A stretch of DNA of 33,594 bases from Actinomycetota bacterium. Its GTDB lineage: Bacteria > Actinomycetota > AC-67. Positions within the stretch are counted from its first letter, which is position 1. Each line of letters starts with the position of its first letter. The DNA is taken from NCBI GenBank assembly GCA_005884515.1, contig VAWS01000009.1, forward strand, positions 1 to 33,594, written 5' to 3'. A model generated the notes under the pieces. That model saw nothing but the letters and a program-made list of their open reading frames with translations, searched no databases and was not told where the DNA came from. The position numbers were made by a program, and so were the translations under genes. Below, piece after piece: positions 8,555-17,401 of this stretch.

Positions 8555-8589
8555 GGCGGAGCGTTCGACGCTGCGGAGCCGTTGTCCTC

Positions 8590-9720
8590 CTACCGGGCTC
8601 CCGCGCGCGCGCGAGGCGTGCCGAGTTCCATGAAGATCGCTTCGAGCGCCAGGACGGCCTGCACATTGCGCGCGAGAGCTCGCCTCGTGTCTTCGATCCG
8701 TTCAAGCGCGCCGACGAGCCACGCTGGGTCGGCGACCGCCGCCGCGCGGCGGAGGCGCTCTGCCATCTCCGTGTTGACCAATGCATCGTCGGGCACACCG
8801 GCGCCGGCCAGCAGCACGTCTCGATAGAACGAGGCTACGTCGCGCAGTGCGGAGTCGTAGACCTCGGTCTCGACCCGCCGCGCCTCACGCTTGTGCCGGT
8901 CCTCCACGCGCTTGCGCGCGGCGCCCGTCGCGCGTGCATCTCCGAACGCCTCGAGGTGACGGGCAAGCTCGTCCTTTTGCCGCTTGGTCAGCGCGGACAC
9001 AGCAGCCGCGGCTTCCCCTGCAAGCTCCGCAGCGATCCGCACCGACTCCGACGGGCCGTTCCGCACGAGGCGGCCGGGGATGTCGAGGTGCGCGCGCCGC
9101 CGGTCGGGCGCGCCCGGGTCCTTCACGAAGCGCAAGGCGGTGGAAAGATCGCCGCCGGTGCGCGCGGCCCAGGACGCGAGCGCCGGGTCGGCATCGTGCT
9201 GCGTCACGAGCACACGCTCGATCTCTGCCGGCCCGAGCGGGAAGAAGTCCACGCGCCGGCACCTCGACACGACCGTCGGCAGCAAGTCTTCCGGCGATTC
9301 GGTGACGAGGATGAAGACGACGTCGCCGGGCGGCTCTTCGAGCACCTTGAGCAATGCGTTCGACGCTGCCGGGTTCAAGCGGTGCGCGTCTTCGAACAGG
9401 AACACCTTGACGCGGCCTTCGTATGGGGAGAGATACGCGTTCTCGCGGACGGCGCGAACCTGGTCGACGAGGATCTGCGCACCCTCGGGCGCGATCGTGT
9501 ACACGTCGGGGTGCGAGCGTCGCAGGACGCGCGCGCACACGTCACACTCGCCGCAGCCGCCGTCGGGGCAGTTGAGCGACGCCGCGAGCGCCATCGCAGC
9601 CAGTTCGCGGCCCACACCTTGTGGGCCGACGAACAGGTACGCGTGACCAGGCGCGCCGCTCGCGACGGCGTCGCGGAGGATCCGCACGGCGGTCTCTTGC
9701 CCGACCAGGCGCGACCACAT
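8590..9720 (-). CDS. holB: DNA polymerase III delta' subunit
   Basis: Clamp-loader subunit that helps place the sliding clamp on DNA. The 376 residues from ATG 9720 start MWSRLVGQETAV. The nucleotide loop is degenerate, GPQGVGRE at about 32-39 with Arg in place of the catalytic-site Lys, as expected for the non-hydrolysing delta' subunit. A four-Cys zinc module is at 51, 56, 59 and 62, ALLKVLEEPPG at about 122-132, and the SRC motif at about 152-154. An in-frame GTG at 9750 overlaps the tmk stop (GTGA) and would add ten residues; either start is possible. The protein reads through cleanly to its end. Confidence 0.93.
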   Translation of the reverse strand: MWSRLVGQETAVRILRDAVASGAPGHAYLFVGPQGVGRELAAMALAASLNCPDGGCGECDVCARVLRRSHPDVYTIAPEGAQILVDQVRAVRENAYLSPYEGRVKVFLFEDAHRLNPAASNALLKVLEEPPGDVVFILVTESPEDLLPTVVSRCRRVDFFPLGPAEIERVLVTQHDADPALASWAARTGGDLSTALRFVKDPGAPDRRRAHLDIPGRLVRNGPSESVRIAAELAGEAAAAVSALTKRQKDELARHLEAFGDARATGAARKRVEDRHKREARRVETEVYDSALRDVASFYRDVLLAGAGVPDDALVNTEMAERLRRAAAVADPAWLVGALERIEDTRRALARNVQAVLALEAIFMELGTPRARAGAR

Positions 9721-9746
9721 CGCCGGATCGTTCCCGGTGCGCGCGC

Positions 9747-10325
9747 TCACGTCTCCACGCGATCCGGCGCGAGGAACGGCAACACCGCAGCACGCACCTG
9801 CGTGTGAACCTGCTCCTTGGTACCCGAGGCATCGACGACCGCGAACCGGCTCGGATATTCGCGCGCGAGGTGCACGTACGCCTCGCCCACCTTGCGGTGG
9901 AACGAGACGTCTTCCGATTCCATGCGGTCTGGGTCCCCTTCGAGGCGCTCGAGCCCCCGCTCCGCTTCCAGGTGCAGCAGGATCACGAGATCCGGGAGCA
10001 GCTCGTCGGTCGCCCACTCGTTCAAGTGCAGCACGTCGTCCTCTCCGAGCCCGCGCGCCAAGCCTTGGTACGCGAGTGAAGAGTCAATGTACCGGTCGCA
10101 TATGACGACCGCATCGCGTTCCAACGCCGGCCGGACGGTGTCGGAAACGTGCTGGGCGCGCCCTGCCGCGTAGAGCAATGCCTCCGTCTTCGGATCCATG
10201 CCTTTGTTCTGTGGATCGAGGAGGATGTGGCGGATGCGCTCAGCGATGGGCGCCCCGCCGGGCTCGCGCGTAACGACGACATCCTTTCCTTGTTCCTTGG
10301 TCAGCCAGTCGTACAGGAGCTTCAC
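9747..10325 (-). pseudogene. tmk: Thymidylate kinase lacking its P-loop
   Basis: Tmk phosphorylates dTMP to dTDP. What is visible starts at the VKLLYDWL helix and runs through VVVTREPGG, the DRYIDSSLAYQGLARGLG signature and the LEGDPDRMESED lid to a normal C-terminus. The first 20 or so residues, with the FEGxxGxGKST phosphate-binding loop, are absent, and they are not present in any frame upstream. A GTG at 10325 overlaps the MFS stop (GTGA) and could start a 192-residue protein, but without the P-loop that should be inactive. MFS-Tmk fusion proteins are known in actinobacteria, so the original gene may have been one long fusion. The join is probably a deletion of 60 bases or more. Confidence 0.85.
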
Positions 10326-11572
10326 CTGCGGGCCGCCCGGATGCCGGATAGGAAGAGGAATGCGCCTCCGCTGAACATCGCGATGCGCGTGCCGGAGAAA
10401 TCGATGACGTAGTGCGACGTCGACAAAGTGTGGTTCCCGATGGCGCCGGCGAGCAACGGCCAACCGGCGAGGCCGATGAACAGAGAAAGCTGGATGCCCG
10501 TCTGGAGGGCGGCGAACGTTCGCCCGCGGAGACGATCCTCTGTCTTCTCTCCCAACAAGGTGTATGTGGTTACCCACGCCGTCCCTGCACCAAATCCCGC
10601 AAGGAACGTGAATGGTATTGCCGCCTGGATCGAGGTCATCAACGAAACGCCAACCGCCGATACCCCTCCCACCATCAACCCGATCGGAAAGATCTTCTCT
10701 CGATCGAACCGCCGCGAAAGCCAGCCGGCAGTCGTCATCCCGCTGACCAAGCCGAGTCCAACGGCGACGATCAACGTCCCCCAAGCTGCCGTCGCGCCTT
10801 GCGACGTCCGCACGAGCTTGCCCGCGAAGATCGGTCCCAGCGAGATGATCGCGCTTCCCCCCGAGAACGCGGTCCATGCTCCGATGACCAGCGTCCGTAC
10901 CATCGGTTGCTTACGGATGAACCGCAGTCCCTCCAACAGGTCGGTGAGAGGATTCCAGCGCGCACCAGGAAGACGTGCACGCTTGGCTTGCATAAGCTTC
11001 CTCGGGAACGTGGCGACGCGCGATGCTGAGAACAAGAACGTCGCTGCATCGAAGAAGAACGCGAGGTTGACCGAACCCGATCCCTTCAGTGAAGGAAAGA
11101 CGCCCTCGAGGAAGTGCGCTGGGATCACTAACAAAGCCACAAGCGCACCCGCGAACGGGAACGACGCGTACGTTGAGATCTGAGACAGCTGGTTCGCCAT
11201 CATCAGCTGGTCGCGCTCCACGAGATTCGGGATCGTTGCGTCTTTCGATGGCATCCACAGCTGACCGAGCACCTCCATGGAGGCCGAAACGAGGTAGAGC
11301 GCCAAGAGGCTGTGCACCCATGGGATCGTCGCGATAAGGACTGCGCGCGCAATGTCTGCCGATACCATCAGGCGCCTGCGGTCGAACCGGTCCGCGAGGA
11401 CTCCTGCAAACGGCCCGAAGAAGAGACCCGGAACGACTCGGAACAACAGCACGCCGCCGACCGCGAATGCGGCATTGCCGCTCCCGACCCCGCCCGGCAA
11501 GCTGACGTAGCGGACGAGGGCGAAGACGCCGAGCCAGTCTCCAAGGCTCGACACGGTCGTGACCGCCCACAT
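10322..11572 (-). CDS. MFS transporter, probably the N-terminal part of a broken MFS-thymidylate kinase fusion
   Basis: A 416-residue major facilitator with about twelve hydrophobic segments. The first conserved loop is GVLADRFDRRRLMVSADIAR (about 58-77), and it resembles the MFS_3/enterobactin-exporter-like group. The substrate is unknown. ATG 11572 is the only usable start, but the conserved reading continues upstream as LLVLLKRRYFRR with no start codon before an in-frame stop, so the true N-terminus seems lost. At the other end the last helix (MFSGGAFLFLSGI) is followed directly by a stop that overlaps the truncated tmk. Both ends therefore meet suspected deletion points. Confidence 0.75.
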   Translation of the reverse strand: MWAVTTVSSLGDWLGVFALVRYVSLPGGVGSGNAAFAVGGVLLFRVVPGLFFGPFAGVLADRFDRRRLMVSADIARAVLIATIPWVHSLLALYLVSASMEVLGQLWMPSKDATIPNLVERDQLMMANQLSQISTYASFPFAGALVALLVIPAHFLEGVFPSLKGSGSVNLAFFFDAATFLFSASRVATFPRKLMQAKRARLPGARWNPLTDLLEGLRFIRKQPMVRTLVIGAWTAFSGGSAIISLGPIFAGKLVRTSQGATAAWGTLIVAVGLGLVSGMTTAGWLSRRFDREKIFPIGLMVGGVSAVGVSLMTSIQAAIPFTFLAGFGAGTAWVTTYTLLGEKTEDRLRGRTFAALQTGIQLSLFIGLAGWPLLAGAIGNHTLSTSHYVIDFSGTRIAMFSGGAFLFLSGIRAARR

Positions 11573-12209
11573 GCGACGGAAGTACCGGCGCTTGAGAAGA
11601 ACGAGAAGGCCGGAGGGTCGCTCTGAGAGCTTCCGAGACCACTTCTACGTCGGCCTCTACCTGCTGTTGCTCATCGACACTATCGGGCTGCCGATCCCAT
11701 CCGAGTTACCGCTTCTGTACGGCGGATACCTGATCTGGCAGCACAAGATCTCGATCGTTCCCGCCGGGTTCATCGCAGCTGCCGGCGCGCTGACGGGCTC
11801 GTTAATCGCCTACGCGATCAGCCGCAAGGTCGGGCGCGCGGTCGTGCTCCGTTGGGGTCGTCGCGTCTTTCTCACCGAAGAGCACCTCCACCGTTCGGAG
11901 GTGTGGTTCGAGAGACGAGGTCCCGCCGCGGTGTTCGTCTGCCGGATGATCCCGCTCGCGCGCACGCTTATCTCGATCCCGGCCGGCATCGCCGAGATGG
12001 AGCCGGTCCGCTTCGCGATCTATAGCTTTGCTGGATCATTACCGTGGGCTTTCGCGTTGCTCGGCGCCGGGTGGGCGCTCGGCAGCAGCTACAAGAAGGT
12101 GGTCCATTCATTCACGCTGGCGAGCGCCGTGGTTGCCGTGATCTTGGTCGCCGGCATCGTGTGGTGGTTCCTGCGGCGAAGGCGTGCCGCTCAGATTGGC
12201 GCCGAGTAG
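11559..12209 (+). CDS. DedA-family membrane protein, N-terminus doubtful
   Basis: DedA/SNARE-associated proteins include undecaprenyl-phosphate and phospholipid flippases of the inner membrane. Clear family motifs are DTIGLPIPSELPLLYGGYL and RMIPLARTLISIPAG, with four to five hydrophobic segments and a basic Arg-rich end. Homology starts only around 11625 (ESFRDHFYVGLYL). The 20-odd residues in front read from DNA that also encodes the start of the MFS gene on the other strand, and are probably not native. The usual N-terminal helix start and any promoter between the two divergent genes are missing. The stop at 12209 overlaps the next, convergent gene by about 100 bases. Confidence 0.75.
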   Translation: MTAHMRRKYRRLRRTRRPEGRSESFRDHFYVGLYLLLLIDTIGLPIPSELPLLYGGYLIWQHKISIVPAGFIAAAGALTGSLIAYAISRKVGRAVVLRWGRRVFLTEEHLHRSEVWFERRGPAAVFVCRMIPLARTLISIPAGIAEMEPVRFAIYSFAGSLPWAFALLGAGWALGSSYKKVVHSFTLASAVVAVILVAGIVWWFLRRRRAAQIGAE

Positions 12210-13952
12210 CGCGCGATCCGCGTAGCCGGTCGCGAAACCGAGGGCCGGATACAACAAGTAGATCCCCGCTGTAAGGAACCCCGAGTCTTCAACGACGAGC
12301 GCGGCCATGCCGGCCGCTGCCACCCCGGCGACGCCGGCACGCAGGATCGGGGAGAGGCTGCTCGAACGAAGACCCCAGACGAAGAGCCACGCGAGCGCGA
12401 GCGCGACGAGCACGAAGGTGATGAAGCCCTTTGGGCCGAGGCTCGAGATTTCCCCGTAGTTGAGGCGCGCGCGAAGACGGAAGAACTCCCACGCGGTTTT
12501 CCAGCCGCCTTTGCTGATCGACTCGACGGCGCGGCCACCGTGCGAGTACACGCGCCCAGCATCCGCGAAGAGCGCGCCGGCCGCCGCGCCCACCGCGACG
12601 ACGATCGCGACGGGAACGTGCCAGATGCGCGCGCCCTTCTGGATCGTGCCGAGCACCAACAGCGCCGCGCCGAAGGCGAGCGTTAAGACACCGATGAACT
12701 GAGCGCCGAGCGTCGGCGCGCCGACGACGATGCCGGCAGCCGCGGCGCCGGGCACCATGAGCCACAGCGGCGCCTCGAGCAGCGCCGAGCCGAGCACGAA
12801 GCCGCCGGCGAGGAACGCCGCGAGGTGGTTCCGGATACCGAAGAAGCGCCACGAATTGAGCGGGTCTCCCCAGAGGGAAAGCGCGGGCTCTCCGCCGGGA
12901 TGCTTCGACGCGACGATCGTCAGGACGCCGATAGCAACGGCGGTGGAAAGGATGACGATGCCGCAGAACCGTTTGGACGAGCGCGCCGGCCACAGCAGGC
13001 CGATCACGAATGCAGCGACGAGCACCGTCGCGCGCACGTACCACCGGCCGCTCGGGATGAAAAGCGCGCCGACGTAGCCGGCGGGAACCATCGCGGCCGC
13101 GCGCGCGAGCACGGCGGCGATCCGATACCGCTTTAGGACGGCGAACAAGACCGCGAAGACGGCCCCGAACATCGCCAGGCCGGCCGTCACGCCGGTCAGC
13201 CCCAGACCGAAGCCTTGATCGCGCAGGAAGCGCGCGCGCAACGCGTCGATCTGGCGCAAGGGGTCGCTCGATGGGAGGACCTGCAGCGCGCGCCCACCGG
13301 GAACCGGTGCAACGCCGGCCGCGCGCGAGATGGTCGCCGCAAGGTCGTACGGGGTGACGACGCCCGGCCGCTCGGCGACGCCGTGGTCGAGCAGCCCGGG
13401 CCTGCCGAAGACGCCGATCAGAAGCGGGGTGCGCGCGCCGATGCCGACGACGATCGTCGCGGCGGGCCCTTCCGCGAGAAGCTGTTCCGCCTCGTATGCG
13501 CGCGCGACGATCTCGACGTCGACGCGCGGCGCGGTCGCCGCGTACTGCTTGAACGGCGGGTTCAAGGCGTTCGCGAGGTGCGTCGCCGGCGTTCCTCTCG
13601 CATCCGGCGCGACCCTCGTCCGCACGACGACCCCTTGCGACAGCAGGGAATCCAGGAGCTTGCCGGGAGCGCCGCCGAGCGGCCCTGGCGTCCCCGTGAG
13701 ACCGAGCGGTGCGGCGAACCCGACCTGGTCGAGGAAGTCGGTCGAAGCTCGCGAGTCAGGGAAGACGCCGAGACCGAGGGCGGCCGGGTGGGCCGGGAGG
13801 AAGCGCCGCGCTTCGGTCTCGGGTAGCCCGATCACAAGGACCTTCACCGGCGGCGGCCCCACGATCACCATCGGCGAGACCGCTGCTCCGGCGGGAAGCG
13901 CTACGAAGCAGCATGCCGTGAAGCACGCGGTAAGAACACCGAACCGTCGCAC
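12108..13952 (-). CDS. Polytopic membrane protein with an N-terminal extracytoplasmic alkaline-phosphatase-like domain
   Basis: About 614 residues from GTG 13952. A signal-anchor (VLTACFTACCFVALPAGA) leads into roughly 240 extracytoplasmic residues whose end, GVVTPYDLAATISRAAGV, resembles the last part of alkaline-phosphatase/sulfatase-fold domains; the metal-binding residues of active members are not evident. Ten or more membrane helices follow. The C-terminal 33 residues are low-complexity and antisense to the DedA 3' end, so the true terminus may be near residue 580 or lost in a deletion. The upstream HD gene ends 35 bases before this start. A cell-envelope role is a guess. Confidence 0.65.
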   Translation of the reverse strand: MRRFGVLTACFTACCFVALPAGAAVSPMVIVGPPPVKVLVIGLPETEARRFLPAHPAALGLGVFPDSRASTDFLDQVGFAAPLGLTGTPGPLGGAPGKLLDSLLSQGVVVRTRVAPDARGTPATHLANALNPPFKQYAATAPRVDVEIVARAYEAEQLLAEGPAATIVVGIGARTPLLIGVFGRPGLLDHGVAERPGVVTPYDLAATISRAAGVAPVPGGRALQVLPSSDPLRQIDALRARFLRDQGFGLGLTGVTAGLAMFGAVFAVLFAVLKRYRIAAVLARAAAMVPAGYVGALFIPSGRWYVRATVLVAAFVIGLLWPARSSKRFCGIVILSTAVAIGVLTIVASKHPGGEPALSLWGDPLNSWRFFGIRNHLAAFLAGGFVLGSALLEAPLWLMVPGAAAAGIVVGAPTLGAQFIGVLTLAFGAALLVLGTIQKGARIWHVPVAIVVAVGAAAGALFADAGRVYSHGGRAVESISKGGWKTAWEFFRLRARLNYGEISSLGPKGFITFVLVALALAWLFVWGLRSSSLSPILRAGVAGVAAAGMAALVVEDSGFLTAGIYLLYPALGFATGYADRALLGANLSGTPSPQEPPHDAGDQDHGNHGARQRE

Positions 13953-13987
13953 CCAGGAACTGTACGGCCGCGCGCGCGCCGAGCCGT

Positions 13988-14536
13988 TCAGGCCAGCCCG
14001 ATCTCTGGCGCCACCAGCTGCAAGCCTTCGATCCCCAGCTGGATGAACTGGTCGAGCTCGAGCCCGATCTCGGTGCAGGCGTGGATCTCGTCGCGATTCA
14101 CGCCGGGCGCGAACGACTTCTCTTTCAGCTTCTTCTTCACCGAGGAAACCTTCATCCCCACGGCCTTCTCCGGCCGTGGCAGCGCGGCCGCGACCAGCAG
14201 CCCGGCCACCGCATCGGCGGCCACGATCGATCGGGACATCAGGTCCGTCTGGAACTGCTGGTGTGCGTGCGCGAGCACCCCATTCACGACCACCTCGTCC
14301 TCCCCGGCCTCGCGTAGCCACTCCGCGGCGAGGTAGGCGTGCCGCTCGGCGTCTCCCGCGGTCGCGTCTTGATCGAGGTCGTGGAAGAGGCCGGTCAGGC
14401 CCCAGGCATGCTCGTCTTCGTTGAAATGCTGTGCAAGGCGGCGCATCACACCCTCGACCGAAACCAAGTGCCTGAACGTGATGTCCTTGTCGATCTTGTC
14501 TCGCACCAGCGCGATCGCAGCGTCTCGTTCCATCAC
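13988..14536 (-). CDS. HD-domain phosphohydrolase-like protein
   Basis: A 182-residue HD-fold protein. His23 in FRHLVSVEGVMRRLA, the HD pair in GLFHDLDQD (52-53) and the later His90 and His92 in LAHAHQQF are the metal ligands expected of the family. It matches the group often annotated as HDIG-domain hydrolases of about 180-190 residues. The substrate is unknown; nucleotides are likely from the fold. GTG 14536 overlaps the yjbQ stop by one base and ATG 14533 is the alternative start. It is tightly linked to yjbQ. Confidence 0.88.
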   Translation of the reverse strand: MMERDAAIALVRDKIDKDITFRHLVSVEGVMRRLAQHFNEDEHAWGLTGLFHDLDQDATAGDAERHAYLAAEWLREAGEDEVVVNGVLAHAHQQFQTDLMSRSIVAADAVAGLLVAAALPRPEKAVGMKVSSVKKKLKEKSFAPGVNRDEIHACTEIGLELDQFIQLGIEGLQLVAPEIGLA

Positions 14537-14949
14537 TACTCCCCGATGATTTTGACGATCACGCGCTTCCGGCGCTGCCCGTCGAACTCCGCGTAGAAGA
14601 CCTGCTGCCAGGGTCCGAGATCGAGCTCGCCCTTCGTTATCGGGAGCACGACCTGGTGCCCGACAAGGATGTTCTTGAGGTGCGCGTCTCCGTTGTCTTC
14701 GCCTGTCTTGTGGTGCTCGTAGTCGGCACCCAATGGCGCGATCTCCTCGAGCATCGCCATCAGGTCGGAGCGGAACCCGCGCTCGTCGTCGTTCACATAA
14801 ACCCCGGCCGTGATATGCATCGCAGACACGAGGCAGAGCCCCTCTTGGACGCCACTGGCGCCGACCGCGCGCGCGACGTCGCCGGTGATACGGACGATCT
14901 CGCGCCGCTGCTTGGTATTCATCGTCAGGTAGTCGGTGTGCGCACGCAC
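14536..14949 (-). CDS. YjbQ/UPF0047 family protein (secondary thiamine-phosphate synthase-like)
   Basis: A 137-residue protein. The start GTG 14949 gives [19 protein letters not shown], which restores the family's conserved first strand; the ATG at 14922 would cut it off. Family motifs include [21 protein letters not shown], the [11 protein letters not shown] segment and [19 protein letters not shown]. An E. coli member weakly supports thiamine-phosphate synthesis, and the true role is unsettled. Its stop overlaps the start of the HD gene. It is divergent from the KimA-like gene over a 123-base gap. Confidence 0.9.
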   Translation of the reverse strand: MRAHTDYLTMNTKQRREIVRITGDVARAVGASGVQEGLCLVSAMHITAGVYVNDDERGFRSDLMAMLEEIAPLGADYEHHKTGEDNGDAHLKNILVGHQVVLPITKGELDLGPWQQVFYAEFDGQRRKRVIVKIIGE

Positions 14950-14970
14950 GGCTCTCCTTCGGTTCCGGCC

Positions 14971-14999
14971 TTGGATCCGGCCGACGTGCCGATGATAAT
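14971..14999 (+). promoter_or_regulatory. Candidate sigma70-type promoter for the KimA-like gene
   Basis: TTGGAT at 14971-14976 and GATAAT at 14994-14999 are separated by 17 bases, about 75 bases before the ATG. The -10 matches the consensus at five of six positions, the -35 at three. I see no c-di-AMP riboswitch fold in the leader. Confidence 0.4.
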
Positions 15000-15072
15000 C
15001 GCCCGGATGATTCGCAGGAGCGGCTTGTGCGCGCGATGATGAGGCTATGGGGACGGCGGCAGTGATCGAAGT

Positions 15073-17352
15073 ATGGGCGCAGTAAAGCGACTGCTTCTCG
15101 GTCGCCCGCTGGCGAGCGAGGAAGCCCACCACCAACTGCTGCCGAAGATCCTCGCTCTCCCGATCTTCGCCTCGGATGCGCTGTCGTCCGTCGCGTACGC
15201 GACGGAAGAGATCATGCTCGTCCTCCTGCTCGCGGGAACGGCGATGGATCCCGGGAAGAACCTCGGCAAGTCCATGGGCATAGCCGTCGCCGTCGGCATC
15301 TTGATGGCCATCGTGGTGATCTCGTACCGGCAGACGGTGCGCGCGTATCCGAACGGCGGCGGCGCGTACATCGTGACGCACGAAAATCTCGGCGAGCTCC
15401 CCGGTCTCGTAGCGGCGGCGGCCTTGCTCACCGACTACATCCTCACGGTTGCGGTGAGCATCGCGGCCGGTGCCTTCGCCGTTACGTCCTTGCTCTCGCA
15501 CGTCCACATCAGTCGGGTGGTCCTGTCGCTGGTTTTCATCGCACTGATCGCGATCGCCAACCTGCGGGGAACGAAGGAGTCGGGCGCCCTCTTCGCCGTG
15601 CCGACGTACGCCTTCGTGCTCTCGATCCTCGTGATGCTGGCCATCGGCGTGTCTCGCTGCGCCTTCGCCACCTGTCCGCAGGCCCACGCACTCGAGCACG
15701 TCACGCCGAAACAGCTTCAAAGCCTGAGCCTCTTCCTCATCCTGCGCGCGTTCGCATCCGGATCGACGGCATTAACCGGTGTCGAAGCGATCGCAAACGG
15801 CGTCCCCGCGTTCCGAGGACGGCGACCGTCGGATCAAGCCCATAACGCGGCGACGACTCTCGGCTTCCTGGGCGTCATCGCCGTCACGATGTTCATCGGC
15901 ATTACGTACTTGGCGAACGCAACGCACGCGCGGCCGTCCGACACGAAATCGATCGTCGCACAGGTTGCCGACGCGACGTTCCACGGGGGGTTCGGTTTCG
16001 CGTTCGTCCAGATCGCGACGGCACTCGTCCTGGTTCTCGCGGCCAACACCGCCTATCAAGACTTCCCGCGTCTTTCGTCGATCCTCGCGAAGGACCGTTT
16101 CATGCCGCGCCAGTTCATCAACCGCGGTGACCGGCTCGTTTTCTCGAACGGCATCTTCGTCCTGACGGCGATCGCAACGGTGCTCATCCTCATCTACGAC
16201 GCGAACGTTACGAAGCTCATCCAGCTGTACGTGCTCGGCGTCTTCACCAGCTTCACGCTCTCGCAAACGGGGATGGTTCGGCGATGGCGCCGTTTGAAAC
16301 CGCCCGGGTACAGGCGCAACGCGATCCTGAACGGCGTCGGTGCGGTCGCGACCTTCATCGTCCTGATTGTGGTCGCCGTCACCAAGTTCACGCACGGCGC
16401 GTACATCGTGATCATCGCCGTCCCTCTTATCGTTCTGCTGTTCAAGTCGATCAACCGCCACTACGTCTCGGTCGCAGCGCAGCTCCGTCTGCCGGAAGGA
16501 AGGCCGCGCCAGCTCCGCGGCACGCGCGCGCTCGTGCTCGTGAAGGACGTCGACGAAGCTACGATGCGCGCGCTCGGCTACGCGCGCTCGCTGCGGCCGC
16601 TCGACGTGCGCGCGATCCACGTCGGGAGCGGCGAGGAAGCTCGCCTGGTCACCGCCGCGTGGGAAGAGCGCCGCCTGGTGACGCCGCTCGAAATCATCCC
16701 TGGGAACGATCGCGATCTCATAGACCCGATCCGCACGTACATCCGCGGCATGAACGTCGCCGAAGACGAGGTCATCACCGTCGTCATGCCCGAGGTCTAC
16801 GAAACGAAGGGCCGGCGCGAGTTCGTCCGCCGGCGTCGCGCGCTCTTGCTGAAAGCCGGCTTGCTATTCGAGCGCCGAGTGGTCGTCACCGACGTTCCGG
16901 TTCTGGCCGAAGAGAACAATGTCACGTCGAGCCGCCCAGTCGTGCCGACGAGGACGATCGCGATCGTCCTCGTATCGGCCGTGCACAACGCCACCCTGCG
17001 CGCGCTCGAGTACGCGCGCTCGCTCAGCCCAACCGAGCTGCGCGCCGTCACGTTCAACGTCGACCACGACGAGACGATGCGCGTCGTCAACGAGTGGGCG
17101 ACCGCCGTCGACGACGTCCCGCTCGAGGCCGTCGACTCTCCCTACCGCGAAGTGACGCGGCCGCTCGTCAAGTACGCGCGCCAGGTCCACGCGTCGACGC
17201 CCGACTCGGTCGTGTCGGTCATCGTTCCCGAATTCGTCGTCCACCGCTGGTGGCACCAGTTCCTCCACAACCAGACGGCGCTCGGTATCAAGTACGCACT
17301 CATCTTCGAGCCCGGCATCGTCGTGACGAGCGTCCCCTTCCACCTGGACTAG
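15073..17352 (+). CDS. KimA-like APC-superfamily potassium permease with a duplicated cytosolic domain
   Basis: A 759-residue permease. Residues about 20-460 form an APC-type core with about twelve helices. The start, [25 protein letters not shown], is the family hallmark, and PNGGGAYIV (93-101) lies near the substrate site. Relatives such as B. subtilis KimA are high-affinity K+/H+ symporters. After the core come two similar soluble domains at about 483-612 and 626-757; both begin with a strand-rich segment followed by RALGYARSL or RALEYARSL. KimA has one such domain. Two TrkA-type nucleotide-binding genes follow directly on the same strand, which supports a potassium role. The gene is complete. 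Confidence 0.88.
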   Translation: MGAVKRLLLGRPLASEEAHHQLLPKILALPIFASDALSSVAYATEEIMLVLLLAGTAMDPGKNLGKSMGIAVAVGILMAIVVISYRQTVRAYPNGGGAYIVTHENLGELPGLVAAAALLTDYILTVAVSIAAGAFAVTSLLSHVHISRVVLSLVFIALIAIANLRGTKESGALFAVPTYAFVLSILVMLAIGVSRCAFATCPQAHALEHVTPKQLQSLSLFLILRAFASGSTALTGVEAIANGVPAFRGRRPSDQAHNAATTLGFLGVIAVTMFIGITYLANATHARPSDTKSIVAQVADATFHGGFGFAFVQIATALVLVLAANTAYQDFPRLSSILAKDRFMPRQFINRGDRLVFSNGIFVLTAIATVLILIYDANVTKLIQLYVLGVFTSFTLSQTGMVRRWRRLKPPGYRRNAILNGVGAVATFIVLIVVAVTKFTHGAYIVIIAVPLIVLLFKSINRHYVSVAAQLRLPEGRPRQLRGTRALVLVKDVDEATMRALGYARSLRPLDVRAIHVGSGEEARLVTAAWEERRLVTPLEIIPGNDRDLIDPIRTYIRGMNVAEDEVITVVMPEVYETKGRREFVRRRRALLLKAGLLFERRVVVTDVPVLAEENNVTSSRPVVPTRTIAIVLVSAVHNATLRALEYARSLSPTELRAVTFNVDHDETMRVVNEWATAVDDVPLEAVDSPYREVTRPLVKYARQVHASTPDSVVSVIVPEFVVHRWWHQFLHNQTALGIKYALIFEPGIVVTSVPFHLD

Positions 17353-17401
17353 CCGGGTTTGCCGATTTGCAGGCCGCAAGCGCGGCTGTAGTCTTGCCTC
17401 C

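Noticed and set aside
10322-10325. GTGA overlap taken as a natural tmk start
   Set aside because: It would give a kinase without its phosphate-binding loop. The overlap can arise from joining CAG to GTG at a deletion.
14950-15072. Possible c-di-AMP (ydaO) riboswitch before the KimA-like gene
   Set aside because: The 123-base leader is shared with a divergent gene, and I see no long paired structure or conserved riboswitch core.
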